The position numbers and the translations under genes were made by a program. Source: Oscillospiraceae bacterium (GTDB lineage Bacteria; Bacillota; Clostridia; Oscillospirales; Oscillospiraceae). Taken from it: a stretch of 64,000 nt of DNA. The notes under the pieces are model-generated. The model saw only the letters and a list, made by a program, of their open reading frames with translations, ran no database searches and was not told where the DNA came from. Location of the stretch: contig JAFVXA010000054.1 in the NCBI GenBank assembly GCA_017501355.1, positions 1-64,000 of the forward strand, read 5' to 3'. Positions 33,278-41,666 of the stretch are shown here, one piece after another; the stretch's first letter is position 1, and each line of letters starts with the position of its first letter.

Positions 33278-33862
33278 ATGGCAGAGCTGAAGAGACGCGA
33301 TATGCGCCAGCAGGATGAATATCGCGCCCCCAATGCGGTCGTCGGATCTCTTGCGTATGATCTGGACTTCGCGGAAAAAGAATATCGTCTGCGTCACGCC
33401 GGTGAAGAGCAGGAGAGCTACGTCCGCCCTGCAGCGAAGCCTGCGCAGGAGCAGCGCCGCAAGAGTGCGGTTCGCCCTGCCCGCGCACTGGCTCTGTCTC
33501 CCTCTCTGATGCTTTGCGGTGTGGCGATCCTCGGCGTGCTGCTGATGACCATTCTCGGCTATGTGGCACTGAATCAGGTCTCCTCTGAGATCGTGGAGCT
33601 GAAGGATCAGGTGGCAGTTCTTCGTCAGGAGAATGTGGACCTGACCACCAAGCACGAGCTGACCTTCGACCTCGCTACCATCAAGCTGCAGGCAGAGAAG
33701 TATGGTATGTCCAAGCCCAGTGACAGCCAGATGTATCATGTGGATCTCTCCGGCAGAGATGTGGCGCGCGTGTATGAGACTGCGGACAATCAGCGCGTGC
33801 TGCAAAAGACCATGAACTCCCTCAAGACCGCTTGGGGTGTCGTGGTGGAATATTTCAGCTAA
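33278..33862 (+). CDS. ftsL: FtsL-like division protein
   Basis: 194 residues. A long charged cytoplasmic N-terminus (1-70) precedes one membrane helix (about 85-107, MLCGVAILGVLLMTILGYVA). An extracellular leucine-zipper-like coiled coil follows (VELKDQVAVLRQENVDL, then TIKLQAEKYGM). This is the FtsL/DivIC septum initiator layout, and position between rsmH and the PBP gene is diagnostic. FtsL activates septal wall synthesis together with FtsQ and FtsB-type partners. Sequence conservation is low, so the symbol rests largely on position and topology. Confidence 0.82.
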   Translation: MAELKRRDMRQQDEYRAPNAVVGSLAYDLDFAEKEYRLRHAGEEQESYVRPAAKPAQEQRRKSAVRPARALALSPSLMLCGVAILGVLLMTILGYVALNQVSSEIVELKDQVAVLRQENVDLTTKHELTFDLATIKLQAEKYGMSKPSDSQMYHVDLSGRDVARVYETADNQRVLQKTMNSLKTAWGVVVEYFS

Positions 33863-33972
33863 AACAACCTATATATAAAAAATGGAAGGAGTAAGGAGAG
33901 ATTCTCCTTGCTCCTTGCTTGCACTCATGGTCATTTCAGCAAAATGTGGTAATACCCCGGAAAGGACAGAAT

Positions 33973-36435
33973 ATGGAACACAAACCCCTGCGAAAAAGTG
34001 AAGCTTCCCGCCGTGCGGACCGCACGATCCAGCAGCGCACGCTCTGGTTCATGGGTATTTTGGGCGTGTTGGTGTTTCTGGCGCTGTTCGTCAAACTGTT
34101 TGACCTGCAGGTGGCGCAGCATGAGGAACTGGAAGAAAAGGCGCTGCGTCAGCAGACCCGTTCTGTAGAGGTGAGCGCATCGAGAGGTACGATTTATGAC
34201 AAAAACGGCAATATTCTTGCCATTTCCGCCACAGCGGAAACCATTTTCCTCTCTCCTCTTGAAGTGCTGAACTACTATAAGGATGAGTACGGCGATGCCT
34301 ATGAGGGCTACTATGAGGAAGGTAAGAAAGCCCTTGCCGCGGGTCTCGCGGAAATTCTGGACGTGGAGGAGCAGGGCGTTCTCGACAAGCTCGCCAAGAC
34401 CAACCGCCAGTATGAGATCGTCCGCCGTCAAGTGGATGAGGAACTGGCAGACCGCGTGCGGGAACTGGTGAATGAACTGGATGTGGAAGGCGTATATCTG
34501 GTGGAGGATGCCAAGCGCTACTATCCATACGGTTCTCTCGCCGCCCACGTGATCGGCTTTGTGGGCTCTGACGGACATGGTATGTACGGTCTCGAAGCGA
34601 CCCAGAACTCTACGCTGGAGGGTACGGCAGGTCTCGTGGTCAGCGCCAAGAGCAACGACGGTACGGACCTTCTGTACCAGTTTGAGCAGTATTATGACCC
34701 CGAAAACGGCGATAACCTTGTCACGACCATTGATACCACCGTGCAGTATTATCTGGAGCAGGGTCTGCAGACTTTGGAAAACCGTTTCGGTACGGGTGTC
34801 GGCGCGACGGGCATCGTGATGGATGTGAACACCGCAGGCATCCTCGCCATGGCATCCTATCCCACTTATGATCTCAACAGCCCCTGGTCCATCTACGACG
34901 AAAACCTCTCCGAGGAACTGGAGAAGTACATGGAGGCACTGCAGGAGCTGGCGGCTGACGCAGAAGAGGAAGCCGAAGAAGGAGAAGAGGGCGAAGAAAA
35001 CGAACAGCCTGCAGAAGAACCCGAGGAGGGAGAGGAGCCTGCCGAAGGCGAGGAGCAGGTGATCGTGCCCCACCCCGAGTATGAAGAACTCACCGGGCTG
35101 AAAGATCTTACGGAAGAAGAGATCAACAAGCTTTATAATAAGAAGCTGGGCGAGATGCAGCTGCTGCAGTGGCGTAACCGCAGCGTCAATGATACTTACG
35201 AGCCCGGCTCTACCTTCAAGATGATTACCCTCGCTTCCGCTTTGGAAGAGGGCACGGTGACGCTGGACAGCACCTTCCAGTGCAACAGCTCCATCCGCGT
35301 GCAGGGCTATAAGGAAGTCATCAACTGCTCCAGCAAGCGTGGTCACGGTCTGCAGACCCTGACGCAGGCAACGGGAAACTCCTGCAACCCCGCCTATGTC
35401 AACATCGGTCTGAGCGTCGGAACGGAACGCTATTATCAGTATCTTGAAGAGTTCGGTCTGCTGGAAAAGGTGGGCATCGAGCTCAACGGTGAGACCCCGG
35501 GCATCGCGGCAACGAGAAAGAGCTTCAACAACCTCGACCTTGCCTGCTATGCCTTCGGTCAGAACATCAACGTCACCCCCGTTGCCCTGCTGGCAGCACA
35601 GGTGGCGTGCATCAACGGCGGTTATCTCCGCCAGCCCCATATCGTCTCGCAGGTGCTGGACCGCAACGGCGATGTGAAGATGCAGCACGATACCACCCCC
35701 ATCCGACAGGTCATTTCCGAAGAGACCAGCGCAGAGGTCCGCGGCATTTTGGAATACGTGGTCTCCACCGGTACCGGCAAGAACGGTCAGGTGGCAGGCT
35801 ATCGCATCGGCGGTAAGACCGGTACGGCAGATAAGAGTAAGACCGGCGATGTCGTGGTCTCCTTTGTGTGCTTTGCTCCCGCGAATGATCCCCAGATCAT
35901 GATGCTGATGACCCTCGATACCCCCAGCCGTACCACCGGCACTTACGTTTCCGGCGGTCAGATGGTGGCACCTGTGGCAAGCTCCGTCATGGCGGAGATC
36001 CTGCCCTACCTCGGCATTGAGGCGGATGTGACCGAGTCTGCGGACACCACCGTGCCCAATGTGATCGGTATGACCCGCGAGGAAGCGGAGACCAGACTTG
36101 CGTCCAAGGAGCTGTCTTGCCGCTTCATCGGCAGCGGCAAGACCGTCACCGACCAGACCCCCGTGGGTGGTGCGATCATCCCTGTGGGCGCACAGGTGGT
36201 GCTCTATTGCGGCGAAGTGAAGCCCGATGATCTCTGCACCGTACCGAATGTCATGGGCATGACGGCGGCGCAGGCGAACAAGGCACTTACGAACGCAGGA
36301 TTGATTATGAAGGTCACCGGCGCCAACAACAAGGGTGCGGTCTATGCCATCAATCAGTCTGTTGCGGCTGAGAAGCAGGTGAAGGCGGGCACAGTCGTGA
36401 CGGTGCAGTTTGGTGATACCTCACTGCTGGACTAA
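33973..36435 (+). CDS. Class B penicillin-binding protein with PASTA domains (FtsI/SpoVD type)
   Basis: 820 residues from the ATG at 33973 (AAAGGA upstream). One membrane anchor at about 25-45, PBP dimerisation domain (about 55-245, ending with YPYGSLAAHVIGFVG), and transpeptidase domain with SxxK in EPGSTFKM (Ser about 413), TGNSCN near the SxN position and KTG in GGKTGTADKS. Two C-terminal PASTA domains (TVPNVIGM, TVPNVMGM). It cross-links peptidoglycan at the septum (FtsI role) or in spore cortex (SpoVD role). An unusual Glu-rich insertion lies at about residues 330-365 inside the transpeptidase region, lengthening the stretch before SxxK. Confidence 0.93.
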   Translation: MEHKPLRKSEASRRADRTIQQRTLWFMGILGVLVFLALFVKLFDLQVAQHEELEEKALRQQTRSVEVSASRGTIYDKNGNILAISATAETIFLSPLEVLNYYKDEYGDAYEGYYEEGKKALAAGLAEILDVEEQGVLDKLAKTNRQYEIVRRQVDEELADRVRELVNELDVEGVYLVEDAKRYYPYGSLAAHVIGFVGSDGHGMYGLEATQNSTLEGTAGLVVSAKSNDGTDLLYQFEQYYDPENGDNLVTTIDTTVQYYLEQGLQTLENRFGTGVGATGIVMDVNTAGILAMASYPTYDLNSPWSIYDENLSEELEKYMEALQELAADAEEEAEEGEEGEENEQPAEEPEEGEEPAEGEEQVIVPHPEYEELTGLKDLTEEEINKLYNKKLGEMQLLQWRNRSVNDTYEPGSTFKMITLASALEEGTVTLDSTFQCNSSIRVQGYKEVINCSSKRGHGLQTLTQATGNSCNPAYVNIGLSVGTERYYQYLEEFGLLEKVGIELNGETPGIAATRKSFNNLDLACYAFGQNINVTPVALLAAQVACINGGYLRQPHIVSQVLDRNGDVKMQHDTTPIRQVISEETSAEVRGILEYVVSTGTGKNGQVAGYRIGGKTGTADKSKTGDVVVSFVCFAPANDPQIMMLMTLDTPSRTTGTYVSGGQMVAPVASSVMAEILPYLGIEADVTESADTTVPNVIGMTREEAETRLASKELSCRFIGSGKTVTDQTPVGGAIIPVGAQVVLYCGEVKPDDLCTVPNVMGMTAAQANKALTNAGLIMKVTGANNKGAVYAINQSVAAEKQVKAGTVVTVQFGDTSLLD

Positions 36436-36489
36436 GCGTGTTCCGTTTGAACACTTTTTGCATGGTTTTCGACAGTTTCTGCCATGTTT

Positions 36490-36518
36490 TTGGCGGAAAC
36501 AGGAGTATATAGTATATC
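36490..36518 (+). promoter_or_regulatory. Possible promoter before murE
   Basis: TTGGCG (36490-36495), 17 bases, TATATC (36513-36518), in the 279-base gap between the PBP gene and murE. Confidence 0.4.
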
Positions 36519-36522
36519 GTTG

Positions 36523-36664
36523 GCGTTTCAGCGGCTGAAGCGCCGTACTTTGGAGAAAAAAGAGGGGAATGGTGTGAAAATCACACTATTCTCGATGATA
36601 TGCCCATCGCCTCGCCCTGCGGGCAACCGGCGATGATGGCATAATCCCCCATTTTGCCGGGGGA
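36523..36664. other. Structured intergenic region with four hairpins
   Basis: Stems: GGCGTTTCAG/CTGAAGCGCC (36522-36544), GAATGGTGTGA/TCACACTATTC (36567-36591), ATGCCCATCGCC/GGCGATGATGGCAT with an inner GCCC/GGGC hairpin (36600-36642), and CCCCC/GGGGG (36646-36663). They lie in the likely murE leader. No known riboswitch class is recognised. Confidence 0.45.
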
Positions 36665-36714
36665 GAATTTCATTTCTATTTGTGCTGCCCTGCGCGGCGG
36701 AATGAGGGATTTCT

Positions 36715-38160
36715 ATGAAACTGAAGGAACTGCTGCAGGGCATCCCTGTGCTGTCTGCCACGGCGGACATGGATATGGAGATCTCCGGCGTCAGTTATGA
36801 CTCCCGCAGCACGGCGGTGGGCGATCTGTTTGTGGCAGTCACCGGTTATGCGGTGGACGGTCACCGCTTCATCCCCATGGCGGCGGAGAAGGGCGCGGCA
36901 GCAGTCCTGTGTGAAAAGATCCCCGAGGGGGAGATCCCCTATGTGCAGGTGGAAAACACCCGCCGCGGTCTCGCAGTGCTGGGTCTGAACTGGTTTGGTC
37001 ATCCTGCAAAGGAAATGACCCTTGTGGCAGTCACCGGTACCAACGGCAAGACCACTACGACCTACCTGCTCAAGAGTGTGCTGGAGCAGAATCTCGGTGC
37101 CAAAGTGGGTCTCATCGGCACCAATCAGAACATGATCGGCGAGGAAGTGATCCCCACCGAGCGCACCACCCCTGAGAGTTTTGAGGTGCAGCGCCTGTTC
37201 CGCCGTATGGCTGACAGCGGCTGTAGCCATGTGGTGATGGAGGTCTCCTCCCACGCTCTCGCGGAGGATCGTGTGTATGGCGTGGACTTCGCCGTGGGTA
37301 TGTTCACCAATCTCACCCAGGATCATCTGGATTTCCACAAGACCATGGAAAACTACTGTGATACCAAGGCATTGCTGTTCCGTCAGTGCGGTGTGGGCAT
37401 CATCAATGCCGATGATGCGTGGGCAGAGCTTCTGATGAAGGATGCCACCTGCCGCCGCGTGGATTTTGCGGAGAAGGCAAATGCCGATCTCCGCGCCGAG
37501 AACATCACCCTTGCGGCAGACCATGTTGCCTATGACGCAGTGAGCGCGGAGGAGCGCGTGTCCGTCTTTGTGCCCATTCCCGGTGGTTTCAATGTGTATA
37601 ATACCCTCGGCGTGATCGCTGCGGCAAAGGAGCTGGGCGTGAGTTTGGAACAGGCTGCGGCAACGCTCAGGAATGTCGGCGGCGTGAAGGGGCGCGTGGA
37701 GGTGGTTCCTACCCCCAGCATGGATTGTACCGTTCTGATCGACTATGCCCACAGTCCCGATGGTCTTGAAAATGTGCTGAAAAGTGCCAAGGGCTTTGCC
37801 AAGGGCAGAGTGGTGGCGCTGTTCGGCTGCGGCGGTGACCGTGATGCCACCAAGCGTCCCATCATGGGTCGTATCGCGGCAGAGCTTGCGGATTTTGTGA
37901 TCGTGACCTCCGATAATCCCCGCACCGAGGAGCCCATGGCGATCATCCGCGACATTCTTCCCGGTTTCGAGGGGATGGATACCCCGCACACGGTGGTGGA
38001 AAACCGTGTGGAGGCGATCCATTACGCCCTTGCCCACGCGCAGAAGGACGATGTGATCGTTCTCTGCGGCAAGGGACATGAGACGTATCAGGAGATCCAC
38101 CATGTGAAGCATCATTTGGATGAGCGGGAAGTGGTAGCGGATTTTCTGAAAAAACACTGA
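36715..38160 (+). CDS. murE: UDP-MurNAc-L-Ala-D-Glu:meso-diaminopimelate ligase
   Basis: 481 residues. Mur ligase features: N-terminal ISGVSYDSRSTAVGDLFVAV, P-loop VAVTGTNGKTTTTYLL, HVVMEVSSHALAEDRV, TNLTQDHLDFHKTMENY with the carbamoylated Lys region, and ADFVIVTSDNPRTEEP. The DNPR motif is the mark of enzymes that add meso-diaminopimelate rather than lysine, so the wall is probably DAP type. It works in the cytosol at the third amino acid step of the stem peptide. murF and murD, often next in this cluster, are missing. Confidence 0.97.
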   Translation: MKLKELLQGIPVLSATADMDMEISGVSYDSRSTAVGDLFVAVTGYAVDGHRFIPMAAEKGAAAVLCEKIPEGEIPYVQVENTRRGLAVLGLNWFGHPAKEMTLVAVTGTNGKTTTTYLLKSVLEQNLGAKVGLIGTNQNMIGEEVIPTERTTPESFEVQRLFRRMADSGCSHVVMEVSSHALAEDRVYGVDFAVGMFTNLTQDHLDFHKTMENYCDTKALLFRQCGVGIINADDAWAELLMKDATCRRVDFAEKANADLRAENITLAADHVAYDAVSAEERVSVFVPIPGGFNVYNTLGVIAAAKELGVSLEQAAATLRNVGGVKGRVEVVPTPSMDCTVLIDYAHSPDGLENVLKSAKGFAKGRVVALFGCGGDRDATKRPIMGRIAAELADFVIVTSDNPRTEEPMAIIRDILPGFEGMDTPHTVVENRVEAIHYALAHAQKDDVIVLCGKGHETYQEIHHVKHHLDEREVVADFLKKH

Positions 38161-38201
38161 GAGATACGCCGCCTTTAGCGGCGGAAAGAAGGAATTTTAC
38201 C

Positions 38202-39188
38202 ATGGAAATGATTATATCCTGTATCGTGAGTTTTCTCGTCACGGCTGTGGCGGGGCGCTTTCTGATCCCCGCTCTGCGCCGCATGAAGGCAGGGCAGAGC
38301 ATCCGTGAGGATGGTCCTACCTGGCACATGGGCAAGACCGGTACCCCTACCATGGGTGGTCTGATGTTCATTCTCGGCATCTTTATCGCCATCACGGCGG
38401 CAGGCTGGAAGAATATGCTGACAGGGGATTTCAAGCACTTTTACGTCTATGGTCTGGCACTGATTTTCGGTGCCATCGGCTATGCGGATGACTATGTAAA
38501 AGTGAAGAAAAAGCGCAATCTGGGACTTACCGCGGTGCAGAAGCTGCTGCTGCAGCTCGCCGCGGCTGTGGTGTTTCTGTCCCTGATGCGCTTTGAGGGG
38601 AGTTTGACCCCCAATCTCTACGTGCCGTTCTTCAACGTGAGCATCGTGCTGCCCTGGGTGGTGTATCTGATCTTTGCCGCCTTTGTGGTGGTAGGCACGG
38701 TGAACGCCGTGAATATCACCGACGGCATCGACGGTCTCGCAAGCTCGGTTACGATCCCTGTCGCCCTGTTCTTCTCGGTGACGGCGATTTGGTGGAAGTA
38801 CACGCAGCTCGGTGTGGTGGCAGCGGCGCTGCTGGGCGGTCTGCTGGCATTCCTGATCTACAACTTCCATCCTGCCAAGGTCTTTATGGGCGATACGGGT
38901 TCCATGTTCCTCGGCGGCATGGTGGCAGGTCTTGCCTTCGGCTTTGATATGCCGCTGGTGCTGATTCCCGTCGGCATCGTGTACATCTGTGAAACCATGT
39001 CCGATATCATTCAGGTGGCTTACTTCAAGGCGACCCACGGCAAGCGCTTCTTCAAGATGGCGCCCCTGCATCATCATTTTGAGATGTGCGGCTGGAGCGA
39101 GGTGAAGCTGGTGCTGGTTTTTACCGCCGTGAGCGCAGTGTTCTGCGTGCTTGCCGCCGTGGGCGTTGTGGATCGCTTTGTGTTCTAA
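38202..39188 (+). CDS. mraY: Phospho-MurNAc-pentapeptide transferase MraY
   Basis: 328 residues, about ten membrane segments. Conserved loops: TPTMGG, IGYADDYVKVKKKRNLGLT (with catalytic Asp pair), VNITDGIDGLAS, the FHPAKVFMGDTGSMFLGG loop with catalytic Asp, and KMAPLHHHFEMCGWSE with the three His. It moves phospho-MurNAc-pentapeptide onto undecaprenyl phosphate to form lipid I at the inner face of the membrane. AGGAAT lies upstream of the ATG. Confidence 0.97.
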   Translation: MEMIISCIVSFLVTAVAGRFLIPALRRMKAGQSIREDGPTWHMGKTGTPTMGGLMFILGIFIAITAAGWKNMLTGDFKHFYVYGLALIFGAIGYADDYVKVKKKRNLGLTAVQKLLLQLAAAVVFLSLMRFEGSLTPNLYVPFFNVSIVLPWVVYLIFAAFVVVGTVNAVNITDGIDGLASSVTIPVALFFSVTAIWWKYTQLGVVAAALLGGLLAFLIYNFHPAKVFMGDTGSMFLGGMVAGLAFGFDMPLVLIPVGIVYICETMSDIIQVAYFKATHGKRFFKMAPLHHHFEMCGWSEVKLVLVFTAVSAVFCVLAAVGVVDRFVF

Positions 39189-39227
39189 ATTCTTAAAAAA
39201 CGAAGTGCTTCGGGAAAGGGGGAAGAT

Positions 39228-40469
39228 ATGAATCATAAAGAACGCATGGAACAGCAGGCGCGTCTGGAAGAACAGGTGCGTATGGATAAAAAAGAATATA
39301 TGCGAAAAAAGCGCCAGCGTGAGCGTGAGATCAGGGAAAAGGAAAGGCGCAGCCGTGCCGCTGCCCGTGGTCCTTTGGATAAGGTGTTCCTGATCCTCGT
39401 GATCCTGCTCACCGCCATCGGTCTGCTGACGCTGCTTTCTGCAAGCTTCCCCTATGCGGAGAAAAAGTACGATGATCCGCTGTACCTGTTCATCCGTCAG
39501 GCGATCTTTGCGGGTATTGGCTTTGTTGCCATGTCCTTCGTCGGTAAGATCAACTACCAGCGCTTCCGTGCTTTTTCCAATATTGCGGTGATCGTGGCTG
39601 TGATCCTGCTGTTTCTGGTGCTGATCCCCGGTATCGGCATTACCAGAAATAATTCCACCCGCTGGCTCGGTATCGGTGAGACGCTGACCTTCCAGCCTTC
39701 GGAGATCGCAAAGATCGCGGTGATCCTCTATTTCGCGGATTCGATCTCCAGAAAGCGTGACCGTATGCTGACCACCCGTGAGGGTGTTATGCCCTATGTG
39801 GTGATCCTTGCCGTCATCAGCGTGCTGATGATGCTGGAGCCCCACCTTTCCGGTACGCTGCTGATCCTTGCCACCGGTGCCATTTTGATGGTGGTGGGCG
39901 GCATTCGTCTGTACTGGGTCGGCGCGGGCGCAGGTGCGGTGGCGCTGCTGGGCTGGCTCATTGTCGGAAAACTGGGCTACGGTGCGAGCCGCATCGCCAT
40001 GTGGCTGGACCCCTGGCAGGATACCACGGATCAGGGTTACCAGATGTGCCAGAGCCTGATTGCCATCGGCAGCGGCGGTTTGTTCGGCCTCGGCATCGGG
40101 CGCAGCCGCCAGAAGTTCCTCTATCTCCCCGAGCGGCACAACGACTTTATTTTCGCCGTTGCCTGCGAGGAGTTGGGCTTTGTGGGCGCAAGCCTCATTA
40201 TTCTGCTGTTTATGGCGCTGGTCCTGCGCGGTTACTGGATCGCGCTGCGTGCCCGCGACCGTTTCGGAACACTGCTGGTGGTGGGTGTCATTTCCCTGTT
40301 TGCTCTGCAGACCTTCCTCAACATCGCCGTGGTGACGGGACTTGTGCCCTGTACGGGTATTTCGCTGCCTCTGTTCAGCTACGGCGGTACAGCGCTGATG
40401 CTGCAGCTGGCGGAAATGGGCATTGTGCTGTCTGTTTCGAGACAGATCCCAGTGCCCCGTGCGGGTTAA
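39228..40469 (+). CDS. ftsW: FtsW/SpoVE-type lipid II polymerase with charged N-terminal extension
   Basis: 413 residues. SEDS family: ten membrane segments from about residue 55. Conserved LLSASFPYA, FQPSEIAKIAVILY, LEPHLSGTLLI, GYQMCQSLIAIGSGGLFG (with its partner loop), ERHNDFIFAVACEELGFVG and GISLPLFSYGGTALM. It polymerises glycan strands together with the class B PBP. Unusually, about 50 residues of highly charged, predicted helical sequence (EQQARLEEQVRMDKKEYM, KKRQREREIREKERRSR) precede the first helix. Position between mraY and murG is standard. SpoVE is an alternative name in sporulators. Confidence 0.93.
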   Translation: MNHKERMEQQARLEEQVRMDKKEYMRKKRQREREIREKERRSRAAARGPLDKVFLILVILLTAIGLLTLLSASFPYAEKKYDDPLYLFIRQAIFAGIGFVAMSFVGKINYQRFRAFSNIAVIVAVILLFLVLIPGIGITRNNSTRWLGIGETLTFQPSEIAKIAVILYFADSISRKRDRMLTTREGVMPYVVILAVISVLMMLEPHLSGTLLILATGAILMVVGGIRLYWVGAGAGAVALLGWLIVGKLGYGASRIAMWLDPWQDTTDQGYQMCQSLIAIGSGGLFGLGIGRSRQKFLYLPERHNDFIFAVACEELGFVGASLIILLFMALVLRGYWIALRARDRFGTLLVVGVISLFALQTFLNIAVVTGLVPCTGISLPLFSYGGTALMLQLAEMGIVLSVSRQIPVPRAG

Positions 40470-40481
40470 GGAGGCGTAACG

Positions 40482-41603
40482 ATGCGAGTGATCTTTACCT
40501 GCGGCGGAACGGCAGGTCATGTGAATCCTGCGCTGGCTCTCGCGGGTCTGATGCGGGAGCGGGACAGCAGCACCGAGGTGCTGTTCGTCGGCGCGAAGCG
40601 GGGACTGGAGAAAAATCTCATCGAGCGGGCGGGCTATCCCTTCCGTGCGGTGGATGTCTCCAGCTTCCATAGAAGCTGGAAGCCCAAAGAGATCAGGCAC
40701 AATCTGATCTCCGTCAAGAATCTGATCACAGCGCCCCATGAAGCGGATGCGATCATCAGGGAATTTCAGCCTGACCTTGCGGTGGGTACCGGCGGCTACG
40801 CCAGCTTCCCCATCATCCGTCAGGCATCCAAGCGGGGCATTCCCACGGCGGTGCATGAATCCAATGCCCTGCCGGGGCTCACCACAGAGCTGCTGGAGCC
40901 CTATGCCGACTGCATCATGGTGGGCTTTGAAGCCTGCCGGCAGTATTATAAGCATCCCGAAAAGGTAGTCGTGACAGGTACGCCTGTCCGCGGCGACTTC
41001 TTCCGCATGAGCAAGGAGGAGGCAAAAAAAGCCCTCGGGATAGATGACGGGAGACCGCTGGTGGTTTCCTTCTGGGGCAGTCTCGGCGCCACCAGCATGA
41101 ACCGCCAGATGGCAGAGTATTTCTATCTGGAGGCGGCAAAGGAGCCCTTCCACCATATCCACTCCGTCGGCAGCATTGGCTGGGATCGGATGCGGGGCTG
41201 GGTGCAGGAATACGGTGTGAACCTTGCGGATCATCCGTCTTTGGATGTGCGCGAGTACATCTATGACATGGCGACGGTGATGCGGGCGGCGGATCTGGTG
41301 CTTTCGAGAGCGGGGGCATCCACCATCAGCGAATTGACTGCGCTGGGCATACCCGCGATTTTGGTGCCGTCCCCCAATGTGACCAACAACCATCAGGAAA
41401 AGAACGCGCAGGTGCTGGCAGATGCCGGCGGTGTAGTGATGGTGAGGGAGAGCGAGTGCAGCGGTAAGAAGCTGTTTGAGCTTTCGGCACAGATCCTTAA
41501 GGATGAGGCACGGCAGCGGGAAATGTCCAACGCCATGCTGGCTCTCGGCGTACCCGGGGCGGCGGAATTGATTCTGGAAACGGTCCTGTCCTTGCGCAAG
41601 TAA
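40482..41603 (+). CDS. murG: UDP-GlcNAc:lipid I N-acetylglucosaminyltransferase
   Basis: 373 residues. GT28 features: first G-loop TCGGTAGHVNPALALAG, LFVGAKRGLEKNLIERAGY, VGTGGYASFPIIRQA, HESNALPGLTTELL, second G-loop in VSFWGSLGATSMN, and ADLVLSRAGASTISELTALG for UDP-GlcNAc binding. It converts lipid I into lipid II on the cytosolic membrane face. Starts 12 bases after ftsW with AAGGAGG upstream. Confidence 0.97.
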   Translation: MRVIFTCGGTAGHVNPALALAGLMRERDSSTEVLFVGAKRGLEKNLIERAGYPFRAVDVSSFHRSWKPKEIRHNLISVKNLITAPHEADAIIREFQPDLAVGTGGYASFPIIRQASKRGIPTAVHESNALPGLTTELLEPYADCIMVGFEACRQYYKHPEKVVVTGTPVRGDFFRMSKEEAKKALGIDDGRPLVVSFWGSLGATSMNRQMAEYFYLEAAKEPFHHIHSVGSIGWDRMRGWVQEYGVNLADHPSLDVREYIYDMATVMRAADLVLSRAGASTISELTALGIPAILVPSPNVTNNHQEKNAQVLADAGGVVMVRESECSGKKLFELSAQILKDEARQREMSNAMLALGVPGAAELILETVLSLRK

Positions 41604-41666
41604 CCCCATCCATACCCTTCTGCATAGTATGACATAGATTCGATCTGTCATGCGGAGGGGAACAGG

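Noticed and set aside
36562..36650. Cobalamin riboswitch before murE
   Set aside because: The conserved core after the second stem is missing, and murE is not a B12-related gene.
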